Source: Populus alba (Eukaryota; Streptophyta; Magnoliopsida; Malpighiales; Salicaceae). Taken from it: a stretch of 64,000 bases of DNA. The stretch lies in the NCBI RefSeq assembly GCF_005239225.2, contig NC_133296.1, positions 10,850,001-10,914,000 of the forward strand, read 5' to 3'. This document shows, piece by piece, positions 22,753 to 36,185 of this stretch. Made by a program: the position numbers and the translations under genes. The number at the start of each line of letters is the position of its first letter. Positions within the stretch are counted from its first letter, which is position 1. The notes under the pieces were generated by a model. That model was given only the letters and a program-made list of their open reading frames with translations. It made no database searches and had not been told where the DNA came from.

Positions 22753-23115
22753 TTGAGGCAGAGATATAGAGACTATACTTTGACCCATTCGGATTTCAAT
22801 CTGGATTTGTGGATAGAGGTAGTATCGTCGGTGAATCCGATAAAAATCAGGTGTACGGGCTCTCCAACAGTATGGCCGATAACTTGCGGGCGGCCCATAG
22901 TGTTTCAACCGTTAGGAGCGCTCCCAATTAGTATCGAGCATTCAATTTAAGGAGTTTGTGGCCTTGCAGTAGCACACGACTCATCTCATCAAAAAATACA
23001 AGCAATTATCGGTGAATTATAAATAACACACAACTCATCTCATCAAAAAATACGAGCAACTCTCGACGAATTATGAACAACTCCACCAAATGATCATGAA
23101 CATTACATCATAGAA
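22753..23115 (+). pseudogene. CACTA transposase fragment, middle copy
   Basis: Degenerate version of 2,785-3,160: HSDFNLDLWIEVVSS is recognisable before the frame drifts, and the coiled-coil tail is present as CATCAAAAAATACGAGCAAC-type repeats around 22,985-23,065. It has frameshifts and no functional product. Confidence 0.55.
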
Positions 23116-23446
23116 GAGTGATACATGTGCTTCCTCTTTTTGGTCGTATGGTCCCGAGAACAACCAACCTCCTCCTCCTCTTCCTCCTCCAGCTCCATCA
23201 TTGTTCTAGTTTAATATTTTTTTGGAAACACATTAAATTTGTAATAAATATTATTTAACTTTATTTTTTTTAGTTTTGATGTTTAATAAAATTTTATTTG
23301 CATAATTGGTTTTTTTTACTATTAATTTTATAATTTTATATTATTTATTCTAAATAGTTATTTTAAAAAATATATATTAAAAAACCCCACCGACGGATTT
23401 ACCGATGAAATGTCTCCGTCGGCATTTCATCAAGAGTTGAGAAATA

Positions 23447-25073
23447 TGATGCAACCGTATTAGTTGATAGTTTCATTCACATTTAACTAGTGTTTTGCCT
23501 ATGTTTTATATATAAAATGTCTTGATATTCTTTGTTTTATGTTTTGAAGGCACTTTTGGATGAAAGATGAAAAAGGAGTAAATTGGAGATAATTGACAGA
23601 TTTAACCTTTAGTCGATGTTTTGTGCAGGGCGTTAGCTCTAGAGGTTGAAATGAAGTGATTCTACAGGCATTAAAAAGCTACCATCCATACCTTTTTGGA
23701 CATCTATGGCAAGAAAATAAAATAAGGAAGAGCATGGAAATCACAACCTTCAAAATCAAATCTTGCAATCTGTCAATGTTGACCTTCGGCCATTCCGACT
23801 TGAATATCTGGAGCTAAAGAAGTCCAATTGAAGCAAACTCAATTTTTTTGGATTCCTGACTCAAATACCTATAAACACTCCAAATTTAAGCCATAAAAAA
23901 TGTCATATGAAGGAGATATGATTTTTCAAATATGACAACTGAATTCTGCTGGCAAATAGGTTTCGTGAAGAAACGAGTCCAAATTATGTTCCAAAGCATC
24001 TAAACCGATATCCAAGTTTTATTTCAGCAATTTAGCTCCTCTAAGCCAAAGCTTGAAGATTTCATGCAAGGCCATTTCTTCTTTTTTAGAAAAATAGTTA
24101 TTGAAGTACTTAAATGTAAACAGTCTACTTAAAGGAGGACTATTTTGTAAAATAGAGACTAGGGTTTCCTATGATATAAAAGGAATGAGAGAAGACAAGG
24201 GGGGCAGCCAGCCAAGAGGAGAAAAACACCCCCCCTCCTCTAAGAAACTCAAAATTATGCATTCTTCCTTCTTTTTGATTAGTTGTTCAACAAACATACA
24301 AGGCTAAACACTTTTTCTTGGTTGCAAGAACACGGAAATCATCAGATTTCAAGAACTGTGAAATTTATTGTACCTTTTCTTTTCAGTTTATATGATGAAT
24401 ATGTTTGTTCTCCTATGCTTATTTTTTCTATGATTGTTTATTTTAATTGCTAGAACGAACTCTAAGTTATTATTATAGACAATCTATTGTTAAGTTTGAT
24501 ATCAAAACTGGAGTTGTGGTATATGAACTTGTAAAGCAACTGAGTTTAATAATTGTGGCGGATCTACGTTATTAATCTTAGGAAGAATATTCAATCAAAT
24601 CAAACATAGACTGCGGACAATTATGTTTTCTTGATTAATAAACTTATCTAGTTCTTAAGGCTGCCATTGAAATTAAATTACTAGTGCGGACACTGTGGTT
24701 GTTTTGATGGTTAGGTTAGTTATACGGCGGATCCGTTAACTAACCAATGTTAAGAAGAGATAAATATTCAGAATATAAATTGATGTTTCGTTTCCATGAT
24801 CAATTCTGATTTCTGTAGGTGGATGTGTGCTTACGACCAAGGTTTGTTCTCTTGATAATTTTCTAATTTTATTAAATTTTGTTTGATAGTTTTTTGTTTT
24901 CTTTTGCTTTAGCCTAAATAACGTCCAAACCCCCCCCCAAATTGCATAACATCTAGCATAAAAATCTGACTTGAACCTTCCTTGTGGGATCAAGCCCTTG
25001 CTTGCTCTATACTATCTTGTGTGTTGTGTTTGAAGTTAGGGTAATTAATTTGTGCAACTGCGACATCGCAACA
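23447..25073. mobile_element. Solo LTR nested in the middle CACTA remnant
   Basis: This 1,627 bp block starts TG and ends CA, with a perfect 5 bp target duplication AAATA at 23442-23446 and 25074-25078. The uninterrupted target can be read in the left CACTA copy near 2,470-2,500. No gag/pol, primer-binding site or second LTR is seen. The frame at 24,101-24,307 is unsupported. It inserted at a different point from the solo LTR in the other CACTA copy. Confidence 0.8.
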
Positions 25074-25310
25074 AAATATTCACTAAAAATGCAACAATCA
25101 TCGACGCCTTCACAGATGGATGAAGTCCGTTGGCATTTTACCGAGAGTTAAGAAATATTTACTAGATATGCCACTATCACTGATGGAATATATCCGTCGA
25201 TATATTTCCAATGGGAATTTGTTTTGGCCTGTATTTTCCGTTTGTAAAACCATCGGTAATTTTTTTTCTTCGACAAGCTTAGTGATGTAATGTGGTATTA
25301 TTAAATTTTT

Positions 25311-25980
25311 TTTTCTCCAACAGACTTTAATATTATTATTTTAAAAGAATAAATCAACAAATTTAGAGTTCACGGTAGCCTTTTTTTCATTAAAAATTAT
25401 GTTTTTTTTTGTTTCTATAGTTTCCGTCCGTATCATATAATTTACATAAAGTTTCTAAATCAAGCATGCTAGATGTTGATGGTTTTATATATCGATTCGT
25501 TTTTTCGATTATTTTTTTCCCTTTTCTCCCTTCCTCCTTCCCACCCATCTCTCCCTTCCTGCTCTCTCCCCCCCCCCTCTTCCCCTTTCCTCCTTTCTAG
25601 TTGCCCCACCCCTCCCTCTCTCCCACTCCCTCTCCTTTGTGCTCTTTTCTCTCATATTGTTGTCTTTCTCCTCTGTTCCATTTCCTGTTCTTTTTTTATC
25701 GTTACTGTTGTCTTTCTCTCATATTGTTGTCTTTTCTCATTTACTGATGATTTGATGAGACAAACCCTAATCCTGTTCTTTCTAGCTAAAGTTTGTACTC
25801 TCTGCTTTAGTTTATGGCAAAAAACTTGAATAAAATCCTTGTTTTTGGTTTTATTAACATGTAGTTCTCCTAGTGAGGTCCCAGTAGTTTGCGGGAGGCT
25901 ATTGGAAACTTTGTTAACATATAGTTGTGCTAACTTGGATAAATCCAGTGATTGTGATTCGAGTAAGGAAGATCTTTCAG
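25311..25980. other. Unassigned, with a C/T-rich low-complexity tract
   Basis: 25,505-25,640 is almost pure C/T (including a C10-11 run), which creates artificial Ser/Pro/Leu open frames at 25,473-25,829. No gene is supported. Homology to the left inverted arm begins at about 25,981. Confidence 0.5.
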
Positions 25981-27175
25981 ATTTCAACCAAAGGGCTCGA
26001 ATTCAAAGTTTTCAGTAAGAAATTTTTTTAATGTGATTCGGCCAAGTTTATCCAGTGATTGTGATTCGGCCAAGTTTTTTTTTATTTAATTGGTTTCGGT
26101 TTTTTCTAGTTTTAAGGCTAAAAAACCGACCCAAAACCGAACAAAACCAGTTTGGTTCAGGTTATATTAACAAGGAATGGTATTTTCTGATTCGGTTGAA
26201 TTTTTATATCAAAACTGGACCAAACCGGACCGTGAACACCCTTAGTTATTATAAAGTCCAACTTTTGCTTTGTTGCTTGCTTATACCTATTGTCTAAAAA
26301 TATCCATTATGTAAGCTTTCCCCAATCAGTTTTCCATTTATTAGTCATTTGCTCTGGATATCTTAGTATGAAAATTTAAAGATTAATTGCCCGCTCAATC
26401 CATATCTAGTTTTAGTTTAAAGGATAATTAATTAGGGCATATATATGCCAATCCTACCTAAGGAGAATCTTCTGTCCATAACAGCATGCATTATGTGTCC
26501 ACAAGTAGGAAACTTCAGTTTAAGAGGATGTTTGTAAATGTAGTTATAGTATTTTTTATTTAAAAATTTATTAAAATAATATTTTTTTAAAAAAAAATTA
26601 TTTTTGATGTTAATACATCAAAATGATCTAAAAACATCAAAAAGTATTAATTTAAAATAACAAAATAAAATTTTATTTAAAATATTTTCAAAAGCACTTT
26701 TGAAATATAAAAATAAACGGGGTATAAAATATTATGGTCATTTCAATGAAAGTACATTAAATTAACCAATTTAATTACATTAGGTTTTGCTACATACATT
26801 AAGATGAGTAGTGCTGTAAATGCCCATACCTATAAATTTTTTTATATATCTTAATTTTAATCCTTTATATATATATATATATTATATATATATCTTTTAA
26901 TGCTTGTTTCTTTTCTTTTTTTATGTTTAGAGTTTAGAGTGATGGTAATAAATGTAAAAATATTACTTTTCTCCTACCTGTTAGTAAAAAATTAGAATCC
27001 TAAAATAACTATAAGAAAAAAAAAATCCAATTCTCGTTTGGAAATTTTCAAGTGGACTAGGCATGTGTTGGCAAGAAATCAATCAATCATACATTAATAT
27101 TTTTTTTTTATTTTGCTTATAGATTATAATAGAGAAATATACATGGATCCGACCAATTAACTATAAAGTAGTTTA
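25981..27175 (+). repeat. Upstream region of the intact TNL; inner end of the inverted duplication
   Basis: Reverse complement of 8,758-10,030. It includes the GGTGTTCACGGTC repeat (26,100-26,245), an (AT)n tract (26,868-26,892) and one arm of the hairpin seen at 9,002-9,113. The homology breaks at about 27,172-27,176, where the left copy has its 4.1 kb deletion. Confidence 0.75.
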
Positions 27176-27599
27176 ATTTTTGTCAAGTAGACTTGGCATC
27201 TGTTGGCAAGAATCAATCAATCATACATTAAATTTTATTTATTTTGTGTCTAGGAAATTTCCTATGAAAATTCCATAAAATGTGAAAATTCTCTGATGTT
27301 TCGTTTTTGACTTGGGAGGCACTGCCCAGACTTTTGCTAGGAAGGTGCCACTTGACGGACCACTTGATGGTTAGAATAACAAGTTATCTAAGAGAGTGTT
27401 TGGCTGTGTGTTTCAATCTGTGTTTCGCTAAATTTTAAAATTTTTTTATTATTATTAAAATTAAGTGCGGTTTGTATTTTTTAGATCGTTTTGATGTGCT
27501 GATGTTAAAAATAATTTTTAAAAAATAAAAAAACATCATTGACATATATTTCAACATAAAAAACTATTTAAAAAACAACCGCTACCACACTACCAACCA

Positions 27600-28053
27600 C
27601 ACTCTAAGTCCAATGCGTGTTAGATTCCACTTGCGTTTTCATTTGTCTGCATTGAAAGTAATCTTCCTTACAATCACATAAGAAAAAATCCAGGACGTTT
27701 ACCCGTACGAGTTTCTGCTCTAAAGAAACCGGAGAAAAAACCGAGAGTGAAGGATCGAGGGTGTAAGAGAGGAGAAAAATCAGAGAGGGAGAGGGGGATC
27801 TGGAAGATACACAGTTGTGGAGAGGCCAGAAGAAGAAAGAATTGGGCTTTGGCTAGATCTGTCATCTCTCTACTCAACTCTTCCCACACGGTTTGTCTCT
27901 GCTACGTGTATTAGAATTATGTTCCAGCTTGAGTTTGCCAGATCTCTTGCTCTTAACTTTTTGTTTCATGTTTGAACTCAGGAGAACGCTAGTTAAGAGT
28001 TAAGAAGACTAGAAGGAATCAATCAGTATTAAATTATTGCTACTGGGATTCCC
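27600..28053 (+). promoter_or_regulatory. TNL leader / promoter-proximal region
   Basis: Immediately upstream of the TIR ATG. The block 27,640-27,900 recurs without its gene at 17,240-22,530 and 38,150-43,470, which suggests a conserved leader. It is purine-rich (GAGAGG repeats near 27,775-27,800). Transcription start and TATA box cannot be fixed from sequence alone. Confidence 0.5.
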
Positions 28054-31000
28054 ATGGCTTCATCCAGCATACAGAAAGCAACCTCATCTTCTTATTCTCC
28101 TCCCCAATGGATGTATGATGTCTTCCTTAGTTTTAGAGGCAAAGACACACGGAATAACTTTACTAGCCATCTATATTCTAATTTGGTACAAAGAGGCATC
28201 GATGTATACATGGATGATAGGGAGCTAGAGAGAGGAAAGACCATCGAACCTGCTCTCTGGCAGGCCATCGAAGATTCAAGATTTTCAATCGTTGTGTTTT
28301 CAAGAGATTATGCGTCTTCACCATGGTGCTTAGATGAGCTCGTCAAGATTGTTCAGTGCATGAAAGAGATGGGGCACACTGTTCTTCCAGTTTTTTATGA
28401 TGTGGATCCATCAGAGGAAGCCGATCAGAAAGGAAATTATATGAAGGCGTCCATTGAGCATAAAGAAAAGCTCTCGGGAAATCTGGACAAGGTAAAATGC
28501 TGGAGTGATTGTCTCTCCACAGTGGCCAATCTATCTGGCTGGGATGTACGGCTCAGGTAAACTAAGCCTGTTTATATTTATTTTGGAAGGAGTTATTACT
28601 GTCTCGCAAATCGTTATTCTTGTAAGTTATTTTTTTCATATGTTCGACCTTTGATTATAAATCAATGCATTATATTATTAAATATTTATTAGCATATTCA
28701 AACAACAGAAAAAACAAGAATACAAGATGCTAAAGTGTTTGTAGATTTATTTTATTAAAGACAAATTACCTTAAAGACAACCCAAAGTTTTATGCGCAAT
28801 GGATTTTTTTCCTAATTAATTATGAAATTGATGGAGAGTAACTGCATGACTGAAGAAATATTGAAGAGCTATACGTTCATTTCGTCGTTGAGTTTTCATC
28901 ATCAATTTAACAAGTGGCAAAATATGATATCGAAAAACTAATATTGAAGGGTGACTAAAAGGAGGCAAGTGATTGAGTTTTCATGGCGAGCTTGACAAAT
29001 GACAATACACAAAAGAAATGTTATGTCGAGTAATCTTTTCGAATAAAAACTCAACAATTTAAAATCTAAAAAGTTTTATAAAAGCAAATCATTGCAAGAT
29101 AAATTGATAAATTGACATGGCAATTTAAGAAGTGATTGGTTTTTGCCTGTCAAAACCATACTTAGTGGCTTTTGTGTTCTTACATGCATGCTATTCTATG
29201 TGCAATAAGCTAGCTATTATAAGGATCGATCATTCTGTGCATCCACAGAATCCTAGTTCCTTTTCAAACTATTCTTTCCTTTTCCTCCTCCTTCTTGAGG
29301 TATTATCAAAGGTTGATTGATTAATTTCTCGTTAACAACCACGCATATATTTCAAGTAACAATATTTCATGTTTTCGCACACTGCATGCCTAATGTTTTT
29401 TCCCCTTTTACGCAGGGACGAGTCACAATCAATTAAAAAGATTGCTGAATATATACAGTGCAAACTAAGCTTCACTTTGCCAACAATTAGCAAAAATTTA
29501 GTTGGAATAGATTCCCGTCTGGAGGTATTGGATGAATATATAGACGAGCAAGCAAATGATACTCTCTTTATAGGGATATGTGGAATGGGTGGCATGGGGA
29601 AGACAACCGTTGCAAGAGTCATGTATGATAGGATCCGTTGGCAATTCCAAGGCAGCTGCTTCTTAGCAAATGTGAGAGAAGTTTTTGCAGAGAAAGATGG
29701 ACTGTGTCGTTTACAGGAACAACTTCTTTCAGAAATCTCAATGGAGCTTCCCACCGCACGGGATTCTTCAAGAAGGATTGATTTGATAAAGCGCAGGCTG
29801 CGGCGTAAAAGGGTTCTTCTTATTCTCGATGATGTAGATGATGAAGAACAATTACAGATGTTGGCTGCAGAGCATGGATCGTTTGGTCCAGGGAGCCGGA
29901 TTATCATAACGAGCAGAAATAAACATGTGCTGCATAGCCATGGTGTTACTAGAATATACGAGGCTGAGAAATTAAATGATAAAGATGCTCTTATGTTATT
30001 TAGCTGGAAAGCTTTCAAAAGAGACCAGCCTACAGAAGATTTATCGGAACTGTCCAAGCAAGTTGTGGGTTATGCTAATGGCCTCCCACTAGCTCTTGAA
30101 GTCATTGGTTCGTTCTTGCATAAAAGAGGTCTGCGTGAATGGAAAAGTGCAATTGATAGAATGAATGACATTCCTGACAGGAAGATTATTGATGTTCTTC
30201 GCATTAGTTTTGATGGCCTCCATGAATTAGAGAAGAAAATATTTTTAGATATCGCTTGCTTCTTGAAGGGGATGAAAAAGGATCGTATAACAAGGCTACT
30301 TGACAGTTGTGGGTTCCATGCAGATATTGGGATGGAGGCTCTTATTGAGAAATCCCTTATAAGCGTCTCACGAGATGAGATAAGGATGCATTAATTTATT
30401 ACAGAAAATGGGTGAAGAAATTGTTCGTCTTGAATCCCCTGAAGAGCCTGGAAGACGCAGTAGATTGTGCACGTACAAGGATGTCTGCGACGCACTCAAG
30501 GACAGCACAGTGAGTAGTAGCTGATATATACAGAACATTCATTATCCATAAGATTTCATGCTCCATCTCTACTCTGTAATAGCTTCTTACCTCTCCTTCC
30601 TCTTGGTCGACAGGGAAAAATAGAAAGTATATTCTTGGACTTGCCCAAAGCAAAAGAGGCACCATGGAACATGACAGCCTTCTCAAAAATGACAAAAACT
30701 AAGATTGCTCAAAATTCACAACGTGGATCTTTCTGAAGGACCCGAGTATCTCTCAAACGAGCTACGATTCCTTGAATGGCATGCTTACCCTTCAATGTCA
30801 TTGCCAGCTTGTTTCCGTCCGGATGAGCTTGTTGAACTCTACATGTCTTGCAGCAGTATTGAGCAATTATGGTACGGATGTAAGGTAAGACCCACTAGCT
30901 CTGTATTTATTTCTATCTTTTAATAAGCCATAATAAACCACGAAGGGCATCAAAGGGAAATGGTGAAACAAGAGAGAACATGAAGCAAAAGTATTGTACA

Positions 31001-33806
31001 CATAGGACAAGGTCACCGATTCGTGACAAATTGTGATAGGACTCCCTTGCACTCTCGGCTCTCAAGTGAGATTTCGATTTAGAGAGAAGAAAAAAAAACA
31101 TATAATAGACAAGTGCAAATAAACAAGAGATTAAGATATTTTGATTTTTTTTTGTTTATAAATATATTAAAATAATATTTTTTATTTTTAAAAATTGATT
31201 TTTAATATAAACATATAAAAACTATCCAAAATCACTAGAAAATTAATTTATGGTAAAAAAAAAAGTAAAAATAAAAAGTTAATCCAATGGGTTATCATGT
31301 TGTAAAAGAAAGAAATAAAAATTTATAATAGAGAGTCAGTCAAACATGAGATTTAAATTACAATAAGAATAAAGAAAACATCTTGAGATTATCATTACTT
31401 GCTTGTCAATTGAATATCATAACTATTAGATACACATTTTAGGATTGGGTATATATGATAATGGACGATTAAAACTTCTGAGATTTTAACTTTTTTTATA
31501 TATAACAAAATACACTAAAAGAAGAAGGGGTGAGAATACTACCTATTCTATTGCACCAAACTCATTTAATCATTGGTTACAACAATGAATTTAATATTTT
31601 GTCCCTTCTAGAAATAGCATTTAAGCTTGATGGTTAGACTAAGATTGTCTTGTTGTTTTTTTTTTTAATGGATAGTGAAACTGCTAAAATGTTCTAGAAA
31701 GCAAAATGTAAATGCATTGTTTAGGGGTAATTAATTTTTTTTTTTCACTAAAGGGTTATTTTCATTGTTTTAAAATTGATTTTTTTTTTTTGTTATTTAC
31801 TATTTTTTTCAAAGGGCATTATGGTTTTTTAACCAAAATTATATAATATTAAATTTTAAAATGTTGTTGGCATATATGTCGCACATGTCAGCGTCTATAA
31901 GACACTTGCACACTTTGAACGACGTGTGCAACACCTTCATATGGTAAAAAGTGCATTTTTGTTGTATCGTTCGATGCATTGTCGTGTTCTCTTTCCCATA
32001 AATTAAATATTGGTCTTTTTTTATTTTTGATATTTCTACTTCTATTGTTTTTGTTTAATTTCTTATTTTTAACCTTGGTATTTTTGTAAAAGTTTTCTTT
32101 CTTTTAAATTTAATCATTTAATTTCATTTTCTTATATATTATTATTTTCAATTTAATTCTTTATTTTTAAATTTTTATTTGTTTTTCTTAGTTCTTTTAT
32201 AAAAAAAAATTATTGATTTTTAATTTTACACTTTAATTCAGGTTACAACAAGGAGAGAAAAAAAAAATCAAAACTTGAGATTGTCTATTAATGGTTGCTT
32301 GCTTGTCAATTGAATATCGTAACTATTAAATACTTGTTACATTATTGGGGTATAAATGATAATGGACGGCAGAAGTTTTGAGATTTCCTTTTTTATATAT
32401 AACAAAATACACTTGAAATGGAAGTGGTGAGAATACTAACTCTACTATAGCACCAAACTCATTTAATCATGGACTACAATAAAATTTATTATTTTACCCC
32501 TCAATCAAATAACATTTAGGCTTCTTGGTGAGGGTAAGATAGTTTTTCTAGATTTTTTATAAATAGTAAAACTACTAAAATGCTCTAGAAAACAAAATAT
32601 ACATATGCATGGGTTTAGGGGCAATCTTTTTTTTTCACTCTTGCTTGTATAGTAAATTTACTTAAATACCCTTATAGTAAAAAAGAGCCTTCAGTAAAGG
32701 GTTATTTCTGTCTTTTCAAATTGATTTTTTTTGTTATTTATTGTTCTTGAGGGTACTATAGTTTTTTAAGCAAAAGTATATAATATTATATTTTAAAAAG
32801 TTGTTGGCATGTGCATTGCACATGTTAGTATCTGTGAGGCGCTTGTACACTTCAAGTAACGCGTGTAACACCTCCATGTGGTAAAAACTGTCTTTTTATC
32901 GTGTCATTAGATATGTTGTCGTATCCTTTTTCCTCGTGTCGCGACGCGTGTCAATGATGATTAAACACTTTATCACATGTGGATTAGTTTTCTCTCTTTA
33001 TTTTCTCCCCCTCCTAAATTACTTATTGATCGTCTTTGTTTTTTATATTTCTACTTTTGTCCTTTTTCGTCTAATTTCTTACTTTTTTCCTTGGGTTTTT
33101 TGTACATTTTTTATTTCTTTTAAATTTAGTTATTTAACTTCAATTTCTTAAATATTATTTTTTTTCATTTGGTCCATATTCTTTTTTTTTTCTAATTTGT
33201 TTCGTTAGCTTTTTAATAAAAACTTTATTGATTTTTCAATTTCACACTTCAATCCAAGTTTATGGCTTCTTATTGTTTCTTTGTTCCTTTTTAATTTTTT
33301 TTATTGGATTTGTTTTTCAATTTACCCTCCAATATAAATTTTTAGTTACCCTTTAATTTATTTTCACTATCAGTTTTTACTTATTATTTTTTTTTATTTT
33401 AGATTTTCTTGGTTAATTTTGTTTCCCTTTACATTTGAAATTGAATAATAAAAATTTGTCAAGTTAGAACTTAAAAATGACAAATCAAGGCACTTTGTTA
33501 ACTTTATTTTGTCATATTTCCTGTTAATTAGCTTATTAAAATTTAAGTTAATGTTTGGTTATTCTTTTAGTATAAAAACATAAGAGACAATAAAAATAGA
33601 AAATATATTTAGTTGAAAAGATAAAGATATAAAGATAAAAAATAAATTTATCCCTAAAATAATTTTAGAGTGAATTTCTATAATTTCATAATAGGAAATA
33701 TAGAAGGAATATATTTCCCGAGACAATATTTATTATCTTTATTTCTAAAATATCCTTATAAAAAACTCTTATCTTTTAAAAAATTTCTCAACTAAAACAT
33801 GTAAGG

Positions 33807-33838
<32 letters not shown>

Positions 33839-34891
33839 TTTAAAAACTCAACTTAGAGGTCGATATGGGATAAAACCTCAATCATCGATTAAGAAGATCA
33901 ACCTAAGTTGACCCGAGTCAACGTAAGAATAACATTTTTATTAAAGTCTTAAAACTCGACTAGGTGGTCGATCCGGGACAAAGCATGGATCACGTGTCAA
34001 GTTGATCATTGACCCAAGTCAACATAAGAATAAAAGTTATTATTATCGTAGTTTTAAAATTCAATTCAAGGGTTGACCCAGAGCAAATCCCAAGTCATGA
34101 GTTGAGAGAGTTAATATGGGCTGACACAAGTCAATATATGGATAAAAATAATTACTATTATAGTTTTAAAACCCGACTCGAAAGTTGACCCGGAGTAATT
34201 CTTGAGTCACGGGTTAGGAGTGTCAACCCAAGGTGACCCAATTTTTTTATATATAAAAATAGAACCAAAGCAACCTCATTTTGACTAAAAAAAATCAACA
34301 GTTTTTTATCCATATTTTATCTGGTTTTTTACTAGGTTAAGTCCGGTCCGGTCAAACTCTCTTTTATTTTTTTTCTTAAATCCTAAACCAATTTAAGCCC
34401 ATTAGGATTAGGTCGACCTATTGAGTCAGATCTGATTTTATAATTAGAATTATTATAATATTATTAATATTAACTCTTAATATAAATTAAAGTAAAAAAA
34501 AACATCTATTTAGTTTTTTAAACATTTAAGTTTCATAATATTACATATTAATGGTAAAATAATTTTTTTTATATTTTTTTATATCTTGTGTACCATAATC
34601 AACCATGATACATAAATAATTATTTTCTCTTGTATAATATTATCAAATATAATTTTGTTTTTGTCTCATTTTCTGTTTTGTTTCCTTTGTTTTTATTGTC
34701 TATGCATGTGTCTTTTATATTAGTACAGTAACTAAATGCTACTTAAAAATATGTATTTTCAAAGTACTAAATTATTATATCTTGTCAAATGTTGTTTTAA
34801 ACTAAAACATAATGAATGCATAGTACCCCATTTAATTATTATCAAACATAATTTTACTAAACACAATTTTATTTTCATTTATTTTTCTGTC

Positions 34892-34925
<34 letters not shown>

Positions 34926-36146
34926 GTCTTCATTTTATTTTTTGCACTGAGAGAGAACAAAACATCACATAATAATATTTGAAAAACATTTTCTTATTTT
35001 GTCAAATATTATTATTTAAAACTAAATCATAGTGAATGTATATAGTACCACCATTTAATGTTTGTTCTCTCTCTCCGGTCTTGATTGCAGATTTTAGTTA
35101 ATCTGAAAACTATCAATCTCAGCAACTCACTATACCTGACCAATACTCCAGATTTTTTTGGAATTCCAAATCTCGAGAGTCTGATTCTTGAAGGTTGTGC
35201 AAGTTTATCTGAGGTCCATCCATCATTTGGACGTCACAAGAAGCTTCAATTTGTGAATCTTGTGAACTGCTATAGTCTTAGGATTCTCCCAAGCTACCTT
35301 GAAATGGAATCATTAGAAGTTTGCACTCTCAGTGGCTGCTCAAAACTTGATAAGTTTCCTGATATAGTAGGAAACATGAACTTCTTGAGGGAGCTTCGTT
35401 TAGATGGGACTGCTATTGCAGAACTATCCTCATCATTTTATTGTTTGGCTGGTTTAGTTCTATTGAGCATGAACAGTTGTCAGAACCTTGAAAGTATTCC
35501 CAATAGTATAAGTGGTTTGAAATCCCTCAAAAGACTTGATGTGTCTGACTGCCTTGAATTTAAGAACATACCAGAGAATTTGGGGGAAGTAGAAACTTTG
35601 GAGGAGTTTGATGCAAGTGGAACTTCAATTAGACAACCTCCAGCATCTATTTTTCTTTTGAAGAATCTTACAGTATTGTCTTTTAATGGATGCAAAAGAA
35701 TAGCTGTGAATCTGACAGATCAAGTGTTGCCTTCTTTGTCTGGTCTGTGTTTTTTAGAAGAACTGGATTTACGTGCTTGCAATCTAGGAGAAGGAGCAGT
35801 TCCTGAAGATATTGGCTGCTTATCATCATTGAGGATTCTAAATCTGAGCAGAAATCACTTCTTAGCTTGCCTAAAAGCATAAATCAGCTTTCTAGGCTTG
35901 AAAAGCTTGCCTTGAAGGATTGCGTGATGCTTGAATCATTGCCTGAGGTTCCCTTGAATGTTCAAAAAGTAAAATTGGATGGTTGTTTAAGACTAAAAGA
36001 AATTCCGGATCCAATAAAGCTAAGCAGTCTGAAAAGATCAGAGTTCAAATGTGTTAACTGTTGGGAACTGTACAAGCATAAGGGCCAAAACAACATGGGT
36101 CTGAATATGCTTGAAAAATACCTCCAGGTCTTCTCTTCACCATATC

Positions 36147-36185
<39 letters not shown>

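Larger units (their letters stand above)
22741..25310 (+). mobile_element. CACTA (En/Spm) remnant, middle copy
   Basis: Plus-strand copy of the remnant at 567-3,160: the Transposase_24 fragment (22,753-23,115), a shared AT-rich block (23,180-23,390), then CCGTCGG-type subterminal motifs at 23,390-23,440 and 25,095-25,265. Its 3' CACTA terminus is not recognisable after about 25,310. A solo LTR interrupts it at 23,447-25,073. Confidence 0.7.

Noticed and set aside
25473..25829. 118-codon plus-strand open frame rich in Ser, Pro and Leu, and its minus-strand partner
   Set aside because: It is produced by a nearly pure C/T tract; no motif, no splice context, and low-complexity composition.
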